DNA of 64,000 nucleotides from Flavobacterium aquidurense (GTDB lineage: Bacteria > Bacteroidota > Bacteroidia > Flavobacteriales > Flavobacteriaceae). The position numbers and the translations under genes are program-made. The notes under the pieces were generated by a model. The model had not been told where the DNA came from, did no database searches, and was given only the letters and a program-made list of their open reading frames with translations. Below, one piece after another: positions 1 through 8,527 of this stretch. Within the stretch, counting starts at the first letter, position 1. Every line of letters begins with the position of its first letter. Location: positions 248,001 to 312,000 of the forward strand of contig NZ_JRLF01000009.1 of the NCBI RefSeq assembly GCF_001404985.1, read 5' to 3'.

Positions 1-272
1 TTGGAATGTTTGTTCTTTTAGTCGCTTTGTTATTAGCTGTATCGGCAGGAATTACAGAAAAGGATCATTTTAACAATGATCGTCCGGCTATTGTTTTTTC
101 TGAGTTAAGTGAAGTCCGTAGTGAACCACAAAAAGCAGGTGCAGCTATTCTTCTTTTGCACGAAGGAGCAAAAGTATATGTTACTGAAACTGTAGGACAA
201 TGGAAAAAAATCGAATTAACAGACGGAACCGAAGGCTGGATCGATGGTTCTACAATTAAAGAAGTAAAATAA
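1..272 (+). CDS. C-terminal part of a BatE-like SH3-domain protein (partial)
   Basis: The reading frame is already open at the left edge (a Gly codon at 3-5 precedes the first ATG), so this is the 3' end of a larger gene. What is visible is a hydrophobic segment (VLLVALLLAVSAG) followed by a bacterial SH3 domain of about 60 residues containing VRSEPQ and WKKIELTDGTEGWI. A membrane segment followed by a terminal SH3 domain is the usual end of BatE, the TPR protein of the Bacteroidota Bat (aerotolerance) operon. That identity is inference, because the TPR part lies outside the window. A hairpin terminator follows the stop codon. Confidence 0.6.
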   Translation, partial: GMFVLLVALLLAVSAGITEKDHFNNDRPAIVFSELSEVRSEPQKAGAAILLLHEGAKVYVTETVGQWKKIELTDGTEGWIDGSTIKEVK

Positions 273-290
273 AAAATTAAAATCTAAAAT

Positions 291-339
291 AAAAAATCCC
301 AAATTCCAACTTGATAACAATTGGAGTTTGGGATTTTTT
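291..339 (+). terminator. Intrinsic terminator after the batE-like gene
   Basis: An A-tract and tcccaaattccaa, a loop around ttgataacaa, then ttggagtttggga and a T-tract form a hairpin of about 13 bp with A/T flanks. It lies 19 bases after the stop codon. Confidence 0.75.
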
Positions 340-420
340 ATGTCAATTCGGGTCTTTAAACCCTATAAATGATATAAGTAAATTTAAGTTTGATGGTAAT
401 TAAACAAATTTTATTTATAG

Positions 421-522
421 CAAAACCTATCCAACCCAACATATTGTAGAGACGCACAGCAGTGCATCTAAATGCAGCATGTCTACAAACTTTGTGTAGA
501 CGCACTGCTGTGCGTGTCTACG
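421..522. repeat. Dispersed palindromic repeat, copy A
   Basis: Two inverted copies of a gacgcac/gtgcgtc palindrome (about 446-470 and 495-520) flank a short spacer. The same core, with the same adjoining ctac and a nearby gttgggttg block in the same relative orientation, recurs near 59481-59540. No coding potential is convincing here. It may act as a structured 3' end between the converging genes. Confidence 0.7.
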
Positions 523-555
523 ATTTTGATTGTGAGAAATACTGTATTGCAAAAT

Positions 556-1128
556 TTATTTAAAATTGTAAACTTTCTTAGGTGTAACACAATAATTCAA
601 TTTCACATCAGATTCAAAAACATCTTCGATTTGGTTTTCAGCTTCAAAGAATGAAAGTCCAATTTTTAGGGTTTCCGGTTTGCATTCTGCTAGAAATTTA
701 TCATAAAAACCTTTTCCGTACCCTACCCGATTTCCTAAAAGATCAAATGCCAAAAGCGGAACAAAAACTACATCAATAGTTTCTGACGGAACTGGCAATC
801 CATTTACAGGTTCCGGAATATTATATTCGTTTTTTTTGATTTTGGTATTATCCGTCAATAAAAAATGTTTCATTTCCCTTGTTTCAAAATCACTTTTAGA
901 AACTACAATTTCTTTATCTTTTCCGGAAAGAAGATGCAAAACATATTCTGTGTTTACTTCTTTTTGCTCTTCAATAGGCAAGAAAACATGATAATAGGTT
1001 TTATCCCAAATAGGCAATTGAATTAGATTATTGGCTATAGCCAAACTGTTTTCTTCCAGATCATCAAGAGTAAGCTGTTTGCGCAGATTTTTATAGTTGA
1101 GTCGTAATTCTTTTTTATTCGTCGGCAT
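556..1128 (-). CDS. 5-formyltetrahydrofolate cyclo-ligase
   Basis: Converts 5-formyl-THF to 5,10-methenyl-THF with ATP in the cytosol. The family signature is clear: an N-terminal KKELRLNYKNLRKQL, then the C-terminal VPLLAFDLLGNRVGYGKGFYDKFL block that forms the nucleotide and substrate site. I chose the ATG at 1128 (MPTNKKELR), giving about 190 aa, the usual family length. The longer frame to 1215 adds an unrelated hydrophobic stretch and runs deep into the next gene. The start overlaps the end of the upstream desuccinylase-like gene by 14 bases, so the two are probably co-transcribed and translationally coupled. Confidence 0.9.
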   Translation of the reverse strand: MPTNKKELRLNYKNLRKQLTLDDLEENSLAIANNLIQLPIWDKTYYHVFLPIEEQKEVNTEYVLHLLSGKDKEIVVSKSDFETREMKHFLLTDNTKIKKNEYNIPEPVNGLPVPSETIDVVFVPLLAFDLLGNRVGYGKGFYDKFLAECKPETLKIGLSFFEAENQIEDVFESDVKLNYCVTPKKVYNFK

Positions 1129-2095
1129 TTTCAGGATTATTTTTAGACATATGATAAATCGCATCGCCTTCATAAACAATAGGCGAATGATTCGCGTTAA
1201 TGACAAATCCGTCATGTGGCGCTTTTACTTTCTGTTCAAATTTACCAAACGGATCTGTAATGATCGCCAAAATTGTTCCTTTGGTTACAAATTTCCCAAT
1301 CAAGTTATAATCGTGCAGCAAACCAGAACATTTGGCACGCAGCCAAACCGAATATTTGATATAAATTGATTGTTCTTTAGCATATTCAACTACTTGTTTA
1401 GGATCAAGCATATCCAGATAATGCAGCAAACGCTTTACTCCCATTACACCTTCATTTGCAATCACATTATTAATATCTAATGATTTTCCGCCTTCAAAAA
1501 GCAGCATTTTGATATTGGCTTTCTCACAAGTTCCTCTAAAAGATCCATTTATATTTTTAGAATATAAAGTAAAAGGAGCATTAAATACATCGGCCAGGAT
1601 TTTTAATTCAGGATTATTCTCAGTAACTCTGATTTGCGGCGCGTTAAATCTACTTGCTCCACCGGCATGAAAATCTACTGCATAATCAATAATAGGCAAA
1701 ACTTCGGCAACAATATGATAAGCAAAACGACTTGCAAGAGAACCTTTTTTGCTTCCCGGGAAAACACGGTTTAAATCACGTCCGTCCGGAAACTCACGGG
1801 ATTTATTCACAAAACCATACATATTGATAATTGGGATACAAATAATAGTTCCTTTTGCGGGACGATTTATTTTTTTACTGATAATCTGACGAACGATTTC
1901 AACACCATTAATTTCATCACCATGAATTCCGGCTGAGAATAAAACTACCGGACCTTCAATCTTTGATCGACGCACAATAACCGGAATATTTAGTTTTGTG
2001 GTGGTATGGAGTCTCGCAATTTCAACGTTTATTGTTTTGTTTTCTCCCGGCAAAATCGATTCGCCAAAAATAACCAAGGGTTTACTATTTTTCAT
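1115..2095 (-). CDS. Succinylglutamate desuccinylase/aspartoacylase family protein
   Basis: A zinc carboxypeptidase-like amidohydrolase of the AstE/AspA family, 326 aa. Visible motifs are AGIHGDEINGVEIVRQI (His and Glu zinc ligands), RDLNRVFPG, and DFHAGGASR (third zinc ligand and substrate contacts). The C-terminal third (about 240-310) contains the small beta domain typical of the family, with VKAPHDGFVI. The family removes acyl groups from N-acyl amino acids, but the substrate cannot be read from the sequence. The ATG start is preceded by a short region shared with the divergent uvrC gene. It overlaps the cyclo-ligase gene downstream by 14 bases. Confidence 0.85.
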   Translation of the reverse strand: MKNSKPLVIFGESILPGENKTINVEIARLHTTTKLNIPVIVRRSKIEGPVVLFSAGIHGDEINGVEIVRQIISKKINRPAKGTIICIPIINMYGFVNKSREFPDGRDLNRVFPGSKKGSLASRFAYHIVAEVLPIIDYAVDFHAGGASRFNAPQIRVTENNPELKILADVFNAPFTLYSKNINGSFRGTCEKANIKMLLFEGGKSLDINNVIANEGVMGVKRLLHYLDMLDPKQVVEYAKEQSIYIKYSVWLRAKCSGLLHDYNLIGKFVTKGTILAIITDPFGKFEQKVKAPHDGFVINANHSPIVYEGDAIYHMSKNNPENADE

Positions 2096-2140
2096 GTAGA
2101 ATTATAAAATCTAAATATAGAAATTATTCTTTTGATTTCG

Positions 2141-2148
2141 TAAATTTG
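2141..2148 (+). promoter_or_regulatory. TAnnTTTG (-7) element upstream of uvrC
   Basis: TAAATTTG matches the Bacteroidota -7 consensus and lies 85 bases before the preferred uvrC ATG. No well-spaced -33 TTG is obvious. Confidence 0.5.
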
Positions 2149-2232
2149 AAACTAAATCAGTGTTAAGCTTTTTTTCTTAAATCAGAATGATTTTTGAAAA
2201 CGCTTATCGATTATCTTCAGAAACAAAACAGA

Positions 2233-4026
2233 ATGCAAAAACCGTCTTTAGATCTTCAAATTCAAACTTTACCGGATAATCCCGGCGTGTATCAATATTA
2301 CGACAAAGAAGGAAAGATCTTATATGTTGGAAAGGCCAAAAATTTAAAAAAAAGGGTTTCCTCCTACTTCAATAAAATTCATGATACGGCCAAAACAAAC
2401 GTATTGGTTCGAAAAATTGTAACCATAAAACACATCGTTGTTCCTACTGAAACAGATGCACTTTTGCTGGAAAACAATTTAATCAAAACTTTGCAGCCAC
2501 GTTATAATGTATTGCTTCGTGATGATAAAAGTTATCCCTGGATTTGTATTAAGAGAGAACCTTTTTCGAGAATATTTTCGACCAGACGAATGGTCAAAGA
2601 TGGTTCTGAATATTTTGGCCCATATACAAGTTTCAAAACAGTACATACTATTCTTGATTTAATCAAAGAATTGTATCCGCTCAGAACTTGTAATTATGAC
2701 TTAAGTAAATCGAATATCGATTCAGGTAAATTTAAAGTTTGTCTGGAATATCATATTGGCAATTGCAAAGGACCTTGCGAAGGTCTGGAACCTCTTGAAG
2801 AATATCAAAGGCAAGTTGATGCGATCCGAGAAATACTGAAAGGTAATTTTAAAGAAAGCATGAAAGATTTTAAGCGATTAATGAACCAATATGCACAGGA
2901 TTTACGTTTTGAAGAAGCTCAGAAAATCAAAGAAAAAATAGAAGTGCTGGAAAATTATCAATCACGCTCCACGATTGTAAATCCTAAAATTACCAATATC
3001 GATGTCTTTTCGATTGTGTCTGATGAAAGTGCCGCTTATGTTAACTTTCTTCAAATTTCGCATGGCTCTATTATTCGTTCGCATACTTTAGAAATGAAGA
3101 AAAAGCTGGACGAAACAGATGAAGAGCTGTTGGAACTTGCTATTATCGAACTTCGCGAACGTTTTCAGCTATTATCGAAAGAAATAATTGTTCCGTTCGA
3201 AATCGATTTGGGCGAGAATATCAAAACAACTGTTCCGCAGCTTGGAGATAAAAAACAGATTCTGGATTTATCCATTCGTAACGCCAAGTTTTACAGAATT
3301 GAACAATTAAAACAATTGCAAATTGTAGATCCGGATCGTCATACGAACCGAATCATGGCGCAAATGCAAAAAGATTTACGACTACCTGTTGAACCCCGAC
3401 ATATAGAATGTTTTGATAACTCGAATATTCAGGGAACAAATCCCGTTGCAGCTTGTGTTGTTTTTAAAGACGGTAAAGCAAGTAAAAAAGATTATCGCCA
3501 TTTTAATGTAAAAACCGTCGAAGGTCCTGATGATTTTGCTTCGATGACCGAGATTGTCTATCGTCGTTACAAAAGATTATTAGATGAAAATGAACCTTTG
3601 CCACAACTTATTATTATTGATGGTGGAAAAGGACAACTTTCTGCAGCTTTAAAAAGTATAGACGCATTAGAATTAAGAGGTAAAATTGCCATTATCGGGA
3701 TTGCAAAACGTCTCGAAGAATTATTTTATCCGGGAGATTCTATCCCGTTATATCTCGACAAAAAATCAGAAACATTAAAAGTAATTCAGCAATTACGAAA
3801 CGAAGCGCATAGATTTGGTATTACTTTTCATCGCGACAAACGCAGCAAAGCGGCACTAAATTCGTCTGTAGAAAGCATTCCGGGTATTGGCGAAAAAACC
3901 ATGCTTACGTTAATACAACATTTTAAAAGTGTTAAAAGATTGAAATTGGCAACCGAAAAAGAAATATCTGATGTCATAGGAGTATCAAAAGCCAAAAAAA
4001 TTGTCGACTTTTACAAAACCAACTAG
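2233..4026 (+). CDS. uvrC: Excinuclease ABC subunit C
   Basis: Makes both incisions around UvrB-bound lesions in nucleotide excision repair. Domains in order: N-terminal GIY-YIG nuclease (PGVYQYYDKEGKILYVGKAKNLKKR, about 15-40), a central Cys cluster (CNYDLSK, CLEYHIGNCKGPC), a UVR motif that binds UvrB (about 205-240), the RNase H-like endonuclease (ECFDNSNIQGTNPVA, then LIIIDGGKGQL), and a C-terminal helix-hairpin-helix (SIPGIGEKTMLTLI). I prefer the ATG at 2233 (MQKPSLDLQ), giving 597 aa. The open frame can be extended to a TTG at 2194, adding 13 residues with no family support. It ends 10 bases before the ATG of the patatin frame. Confidence 0.95.
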   Translation: MQKPSLDLQIQTLPDNPGVYQYYDKEGKILYVGKAKNLKKRVSSYFNKIHDTAKTNVLVRKIVTIKHIVVPTETDALLLENNLIKTLQPRYNVLLRDDKSYPWICIKREPFSRIFSTRRMVKDGSEYFGPYTSFKTVHTILDLIKELYPLRTCNYDLSKSNIDSGKFKVCLEYHIGNCKGPCEGLEPLEEYQRQVDAIREILKGNFKESMKDFKRLMNQYAQDLRFEEAQKIKEKIEVLENYQSRSTIVNPKITNIDVFSIVSDESAAYVNFLQISHGSIIRSHTLEMKKKLDETDEELLELAIIELRERFQLLSKEIIVPFEIDLGENIKTTVPQLGDKKQILDLSIRNAKFYRIEQLKQLQIVDPDRHTNRIMAQMQKDLRLPVEPRHIECFDNSNIQGTNPVAACVVFKDGKASKKDYRHFNVKTVEGPDDFASMTEIVYRRYKRLLDENEPLPQLIIIDGGKGQLSAALKSIDALELRGKIAIIGIAKRLEELFYPGDSIPLYLDKKSETLKVIQQLRNEAHRFGITFHRDKRSKAALNSSVESIPGIGEKTMLTLIQHFKSVKRLKLATEKEISDVIGVSKAKKIVDFYKTN

Positions 4027-4035
4027 TTATTTTTT

Positions 4036-6405
4036 ATGCGCCCAATCCAGCTGTCCATTTCAAATACTCGGTCAAAACGATTTTTTTCTACTCTAAAAAA
4101 AGGAGCTTCTAAAGTTGCTCTTTTTTTACAGGAAAAAATATCGTTTTGTCTCTCGCAGTTTTCCATTTCCATCTGGGGCGTACAGTTGGGTCTTTTTATA
4201 CTTTTATTTTTCAATACACAAAACTCTTTTTCACAGGAAAACAATGAAAAAGCAAAACAAGACGAAGCCAAAAGACCTAAAATTGGTTTGGTTTTAAGTG
4301 GCGGCGGCGCAAAAGGATTTGCTCACATTGGCGTTTTGAAAGTACTCGAAGAAGCCGGAATTAAAATCGATTATATTGGCGGAACCAGTATGGGATCAAT
4401 CATTGGAGGTCTTTATGCCTCAGGCTACAATGCATCACAAATTGATTCTATTTTCAAAAAAACCAATTTCGATGAGCTTATCAATGATTATATTCCGCGT
4501 TCGTCTAAAAATTTTTACGGCAAAAAAAATGATGAATTATATGCCATTGTTTTACCTTTTAGCAAATTTAGAGTAGGAATTCCGGAAGCACTTTCAAAAG
4601 GAATGTACAATTATAATTTATTAAGCAGCCTTACACGTAATGTACGTCATGTAAGGGACTTTAATAAACTTCCAACTCCGTTTTTATGTATTGGTACCAA
4701 TATCGAAACCGGCGAAGAAGTTTTACTAAACAAAGGAAATCTCGTTCAGGCTATGATGGCGAGTGCAGCATTTCCTTCATTATTTACTCCTGTAGAAATC
4801 GACGGGAATTTATTAGTAGACGGAGGTGTTGTAAATAATTATCCTATTCAGGAAGTGCGAAATCTTGGTGCCGATATTATTATTGGTGTAGATGTCCAGG
4901 ATGATTTAATGAAAAGAAAAAACCTGAAAAATGCCACCCGAATATTAGTTCAGATTACCAATTTGCAGTCAATTGATAAAATGAAAAGCAAAATAAAAGA
5001 CACTGATGTTTATATCAAACCGGACATTCGTGACTATGGCGTTATTTCATTTGATAAAGGCGAAGAAATTATAAGAAAAGGAGAAGAAGCTGCTTTTGCC
5101 GTTTATGAAAAAATCAAAACATTGGTAAATGAAGATAATTTTTATAAAAAACCAAAACTAAAAATTGCCACTGACACTATACAAATAGACAAAATAAATA
5201 GTGACAAATTAGACAATTACACCCGTGAATACATACGCGGAAAACTTCGTTTTAAACCAGGAAGTACCATTACATATGATGATCTTAAAGCGGGAATCAA
5301 CAACTTAAATGCTACACAAAACTTTAGCACAATCTCCTATTGTCTGCAACCAGATGGCACAAAAGATGATCTCGATCTGGTACTAAAAGAAAACCCAACA
5401 CAGACTTACTTAAAACTAGGTTTGCATTATGACGGATTATATAAAAGCGGTATTTTATTAAATCTTACCCATAAAAAAACTTTCCTGAAAAATGATGTAA
5501 CATCTCTGGACATAATTCTTGGCGACAATTTTAGATACGATTTAAATTATTATGTAGAGAATGGCTTTAACATCAGCTTTGGATTTCGTTCCAGACTAAA
5601 TCAGTTTAATAGAAATGTAACTACGAGCATTAGCAATTTAGTGACAGAAAATCCAAATGTAAATTTGATTAATGTCGATTTTACAGACCTCACCAATCAG
5701 GCTTACTTTCAAACTATCTTTGTTCAGAAGTTTTTAATGGGCGGAGGATTTGAATACAAATATTTAAAAATAAATTCGCCAACACTTTCCAATGCAGAAA
5801 ATATCATTGAAAAAAGCAACTATTTTAGTGTATTTGGATATTTAAAATACGACTCCTTTGATAATAAAAGTTTCCCGCATACCGGAGTTTATTTTTCCGG
5901 AGATTTACAAACGTATCTAGCCTCATCAGATTACACCAATCAGTTTAAGCCTTTTTCAATTGCAAAGGCAGAAGTTGCATTTGCAAGAACTTTGTTCAAA
6001 AAAGCGACTGTTAAAATTGGAGCAGATGCCGGATTTAATATTGGCAGCGACAGCGTTCCGTTTTTCGATTTTATATTAGGAGGTTATGGTTACAACAAAA
6101 TCAATAATTTTAATTATTTCTACGGGTATGACTTTTTAAGTATTGCCGGAAATAGTTTTATAAAAGCCGATATTACTTTAGATTACGAAATTTTCAAAAA
6201 GAACCACGTTAATTTTTCTGCGAATTTTGCCAATTTGGGCGACGATATTTTTACTACTGTAGATTGGGTTTCAATGCCTAAATATTCCGGTTATGCAGTT
6301 GGTTACGGACTCGAAACTATTATTGGACCAATTGAAGTTAAGCAATCATGGTCTCCTGAAATGTCAAAAAGTTATACGTGGTTTAGTATTGGGTTTATGT
6401 TCTAA
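4036..6405 (+). CDS. Patatin-like phospholipase with POTRA and outer-membrane beta-barrel
   Basis: A type Vd-like protein: patatin lipase fused to an Omp85-type barrel. After a hydrophobic signal segment ending NSFSQ (about 50-67) comes the patatin domain: oxyanion loop GLVLSGGGAKGFAHIG, nucleophile GTSMG and catalytic Asp in VDGGVVNNYP. A POTRA-like stretch follows (about 375-450), then roughly 330 residues of alternating beta strands ending in SIGFMF, an aromatic C-terminus typical of outer-membrane barrels. The start is doubtful. The only ATG (4036) makes an unusually long N-terminus that contains the hairpin at 4095-4127, which looks like the uvrC terminator. A later non-ATG start such as TTG at 4186, directly before the signal core, is plausible. 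Confidence 0.88.
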   Translation: MRPIQLSISNTRSKRFFSTLKKGASKVALFLQEKISFCLSQFSISIWGVQLGLFILLFFNTQNSFSQENNEKAKQDEAKRPKIGLVLSGGGAKGFAHIGVLKVLEEAGIKIDYIGGTSMGSIIGGLYASGYNASQIDSIFKKTNFDELINDYIPRSSKNFYGKKNDELYAIVLPFSKFRVGIPEALSKGMYNYNLLSSLTRNVRHVRDFNKLPTPFLCIGTNIETGEEVLLNKGNLVQAMMASAAFPSLFTPVEIDGNLLVDGGVVNNYPIQEVRNLGADIIIGVDVQDDLMKRKNLKNATRILVQITNLQSIDKMKSKIKDTDVYIKPDIRDYGVISFDKGEEIIRKGEEAAFAVYEKIKTLVNEDNFYKKPKLKIATDTIQIDKINSDKLDNYTREYIRGKLRFKPGSTITYDDLKAGINNLNATQNFSTISYCLQPDGTKDDLDLVLKENPTQTYLKLGLHYDGLYKSGILLNLTHKKTFLKNDVTSLDIILGDNFRYDLNYYVENGFNISFGFRSRLNQFNRNVTTSISNLVTENPNVNLINVDFTDLTNQAYFQTIFVQKFLMGGGFEYKYLKINSPTLSNAENIIEKSNYFSVFGYLKYDSFDNKSFPHTGVYFSGDLQTYLASSDYTNQFKPFSIAKAEVAFARTLFKKATVKIGADAGFNIGSDSVPFFDFILGGYGYNKINNFNYFYGYDFLSIAGNSFIKADITLDYEIFKKNHVNFSANFANLGDDIFTTVDWVSMPKYSGYAVGYGLETIIGPIEVKQSWSPEMSKSYTWFSIGFMF
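4095..4127 (+). terminator. Probable uvrC terminator inside the patatin N-terminal frame
   Basis: AAAAAAAGGAGC, a ten-base loop, then GCTCTTTTTTT: a GAGC/GCTC stem extended by seven A-T pairs and ending in a T-tract, 69 bases after the uvrC stop codon. It argues that translation of the patatin gene begins further downstream. Confidence 0.55.
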
Positions 6406-6712
6406 ACCAAATCAACATTAAATAGGACATAGGAAAGATCCATTTTTTTATGCTAAAAAATATCTTTCATATTTTTTTAACGTTAATAATTGATATAATA
6501 TATAATTTAAATCAATTAAAATTACGACATTTGTTATAATGAAAACAAAATGGACAGGTTTATTAGAGTATCTTCAATTCCTCATCAAGAGAAATCCTGA
6601 ATGAAACCACCGAATTGAGATGATTAGTCAATTTACAAAATTGATTTAATTATCTGTTCACACAATTCAAATTTTCGAATTATCTAATTACAAATTATCT
6701 AATAGAAAAGCC
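6406..6712. other. Intergenic region before hmgA
   Basis: About 307 very AT-rich bases. The last 50 contain copies of an aattatctaatta-like unit shared with the two gaps on either side of the downstream pseudogene. A 21-codon ATG frame at 6539-6604 has no recognisable features. No exact TAnnTTTG element was found. Confidence 0.5.
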
Positions 6713-7870
6713 ATGCCATTATATCATAAACTCGGAAACTTTCCTCAAAAAAGACACACCCAATTCGAAAAACCCAATGGAGGTTTTTATTACGAACAAT
6801 TATTTGGTACCGAAGGTTTTCACGGACATTCATCTTTATCTTATCATGTTCACAGACCAACTCAGGTTAAGGAAATTTTAAACTCCTACTCTGTTGAACC
6901 AAAAATTGCAATTGGAAAAAACATAAAATCATTACTTTTTAAAGGTTTCGAATTAAAACCTGAAAATGACTTTTTAGACAGCCGAAAAGCAATGCTTGTC
7001 AACAAAGACTGCATTATTGGTCTGGCAGCTCCTAAAGAATCTCTTAGAAATTATTTCTATAAAAATGCCGATGCCGATGAAATGCTTTTCATCCATAAAG
7101 GAAAAGGAAAACTAAGAACCATGTTAGGGAATATTCCTTTTGAATATGGCGATTATTTAATTATTCCAAGAGGTATTATTTACCAAATAGAATTTGAAAC
7201 TACAGAAAACCGACTATTTTATGTCGAATCTTACTCTCCTTTCTATACTCCAAAACGTTATAAAAACCAATCAGGTCAGCATTTAGAACATTCGCCATTT
7301 TGCGAACGTGATTTTATTTTGCCCAACGAATTGGAAACACACGATGAAAAAGGTGATTTTTTAATTAAAATCAAAAAAGAAGGAATGATTCACGAAGTAG
7401 TTTATGCTACACATCCTTTTGACGTTGTGGGTTGGGACGGTTACAATTTTCCATACGGGTTTTCGATTCATAATTTCGAACCAATAACGGGACGTGTTCA
7501 CCAACCGCCTCCGGTACATCAAACTTTTGAAACGGCAACTTTTGTCGTTTGTTCATTCTGTCCTAGACTTTACGATTATCACCCTAAAGCCATTCCGGCA
7601 CCATACAATCACAGCAATATAGATTCTGACGAAGTCCTGTATTATGTTGATGGCGATTTTATGAGCCGTAACAATATAGAGCAAGGTCATATTACTTTAC
7701 ACCCAAAAGGAATTCCGCATGGTCCAGCGCCTGGCGCGATGGAACGTAGTATTGGTCATAAAGAAACTCATGAATTAGCCGTTATGGTTGATACATTCAG
7801 ACCTCTTATGGTTACTGAAGAAGCTATGGGACTTGATGATGGACAATACTATAAGTCCTGGACGGAGTAA
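6713..7870 (+). CDS. hmgA: Homogentisate 1,2-dioxygenase
   Basis: Opens the homogentisate ring to maleylacetoacetate, using Fe(II) and O2, in tyrosine/phenylalanine breakdown. The 385-aa protein carries the family's cupin core. Visible iron-ligand motifs are YNHSNIDSDEVLYYVDG (His and Glu) and GIPHGPAPG (His) in the C-terminal third. IHNFEPITGRVHQPPPVHQTFE is also characteristic. hppD, whose product makes homogentisate, lies downstream in the same direction. A broken four-helix-bundle gene lies between them. Confidence 0.93.
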   Translation: MPLYHKLGNFPQKRHTQFEKPNGGFYYEQLFGTEGFHGHSSLSYHVHRPTQVKEILNSYSVEPKIAIGKNIKSLLFKGFELKPENDFLDSRKAMLVNKDCIIGLAAPKESLRNYFYKNADADEMLFIHKGKGKLRTMLGNIPFEYGDYLIIPRGIIYQIEFETTENRLFYVESYSPFYTPKRYKNQSGQHLEHSPFCERDFILPNELETHDEKGDFLIKIKKEGMIHEVVYATHPFDVVGWDGYNFPYGFSIHNFEPITGRVHQPPPVHQTFETATFVVCSFCPRLYDYHPKAIPAPYNHSNIDSDEVLYYVDGDFMSRNNIEQGHITLHPKGIPHGPAPGAMERSIGHKETHELAVMVDTFRPLMVTEEAMGLDDGQYYKSWTE

Positions 7871-8073
7871 TTAGTCAATGCGTCAATTAGACAATTAGAT
7901 ATTTTTTTTAATTAGAAAATTTGGCAATTAGACAATTAGATAATTTTCTTGGAACCGCACAAATTAGTTAATGTGCGATTTTATAATGAAATTTCATTTA
8001 TCAATTTGTAAATTTAAACTTATAAAATAATAAATGTCTCATTATCAAATTTTCTAATTATCTAATTAAAAAA
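7871..8073. repeat. AT-rich reiterated intergenic repeat (attaga/tctaat unit)
   Basis: The left side carries several copies of a caattagacaattagata-type unit, and the right side (about 8041-8070) carries its complement (tctaattatctaatta). The gap could therefore fold back on itself. Related copies occur at about 6676-6705 and 8430-8527. Confidence 0.6.
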
Positions 8074-8434
8074 ATGACTTTCAACGAAAAATATAAAAAC
8101 AACGCTCTTTTAATAAAAACATTCAATTTCGCATTAAACATAATTGATTACACTAGTGAACTTCAGGAACAAAAGAAATTCGTAATCGCAAATCAGTTAT
8201 TAAAAAAGCGGAACATCAATTGGAGCAAACTCAAAAGAATCACAAAACGCAGAAAGTAAAGCAGATTTTATTCATAAATTAAAAATTGCAATTAAAGAAG
8301 CAGACGAAACAAAATACTGGTTGTTTTTATGCGATGCACATAGCGAATATCCAAAATGCAGTCGTTTATTAAATGATCTCTCAGAAATTTTAAAAATTTT
8401 AAATAAAATAATATCAACATCTAAGAGGAATTAG
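8074..8434 (+). pseudogene. Frameshifted four-helix-bundle protein (23S rRNA-intervening-sequence/S23 family)
   Basis: The frame from ATG 8074 reads TFNEKYKNNALLIKTFNFAL...FVIANQLLK, then shifts at a run of six A (8202-8207). Removing one A restores SGTSIGANSKES, ADFIHKLKIAIKEADETKYW and a stop at 8432-8434, about 119 aa. This is the normal length and motif order of the TIGR02436-type four-helix-bundle family (LLKSGTSIGAN and KEADET.YWL are hallmarks). Members are found inside 23S rRNA intervening sequences and as free genes of unknown role. As it stands only a 61-aa truncated product is encoded. It could be a real pseudogene, slippage-prone expression or a sequencing error in the homopolymer. 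Confidence 0.85.
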
Positions 8435-8527
8435 AAAATTAGAAAATGTGTCAATTGGAAAATTATTTTTAATTATTCGCATTTCAAAAATTATCTCATT
8501 TTCTCATTATCAAATTATCTAATTATC

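Noticed and set aside
472..654. 60-codon open frame on the plus strand
   Set aside because: It lies across a palindromic repeat and the antisense of the cyclo-ligase gene, so it is not a credible gene.
6539..6604. 21-codon open frame upstream of hmgA
   Set aside because: No recognisable feature, no coding signal beyond an ATG, in a very AT-rich gap. It could be a leader peptide but I cannot support it.
7871..8527. CRISPR array in the AT-rich repeats
   Set aside because: Units are short, imperfect, partly inverted and lack uniform spacers. No cas gene is present.
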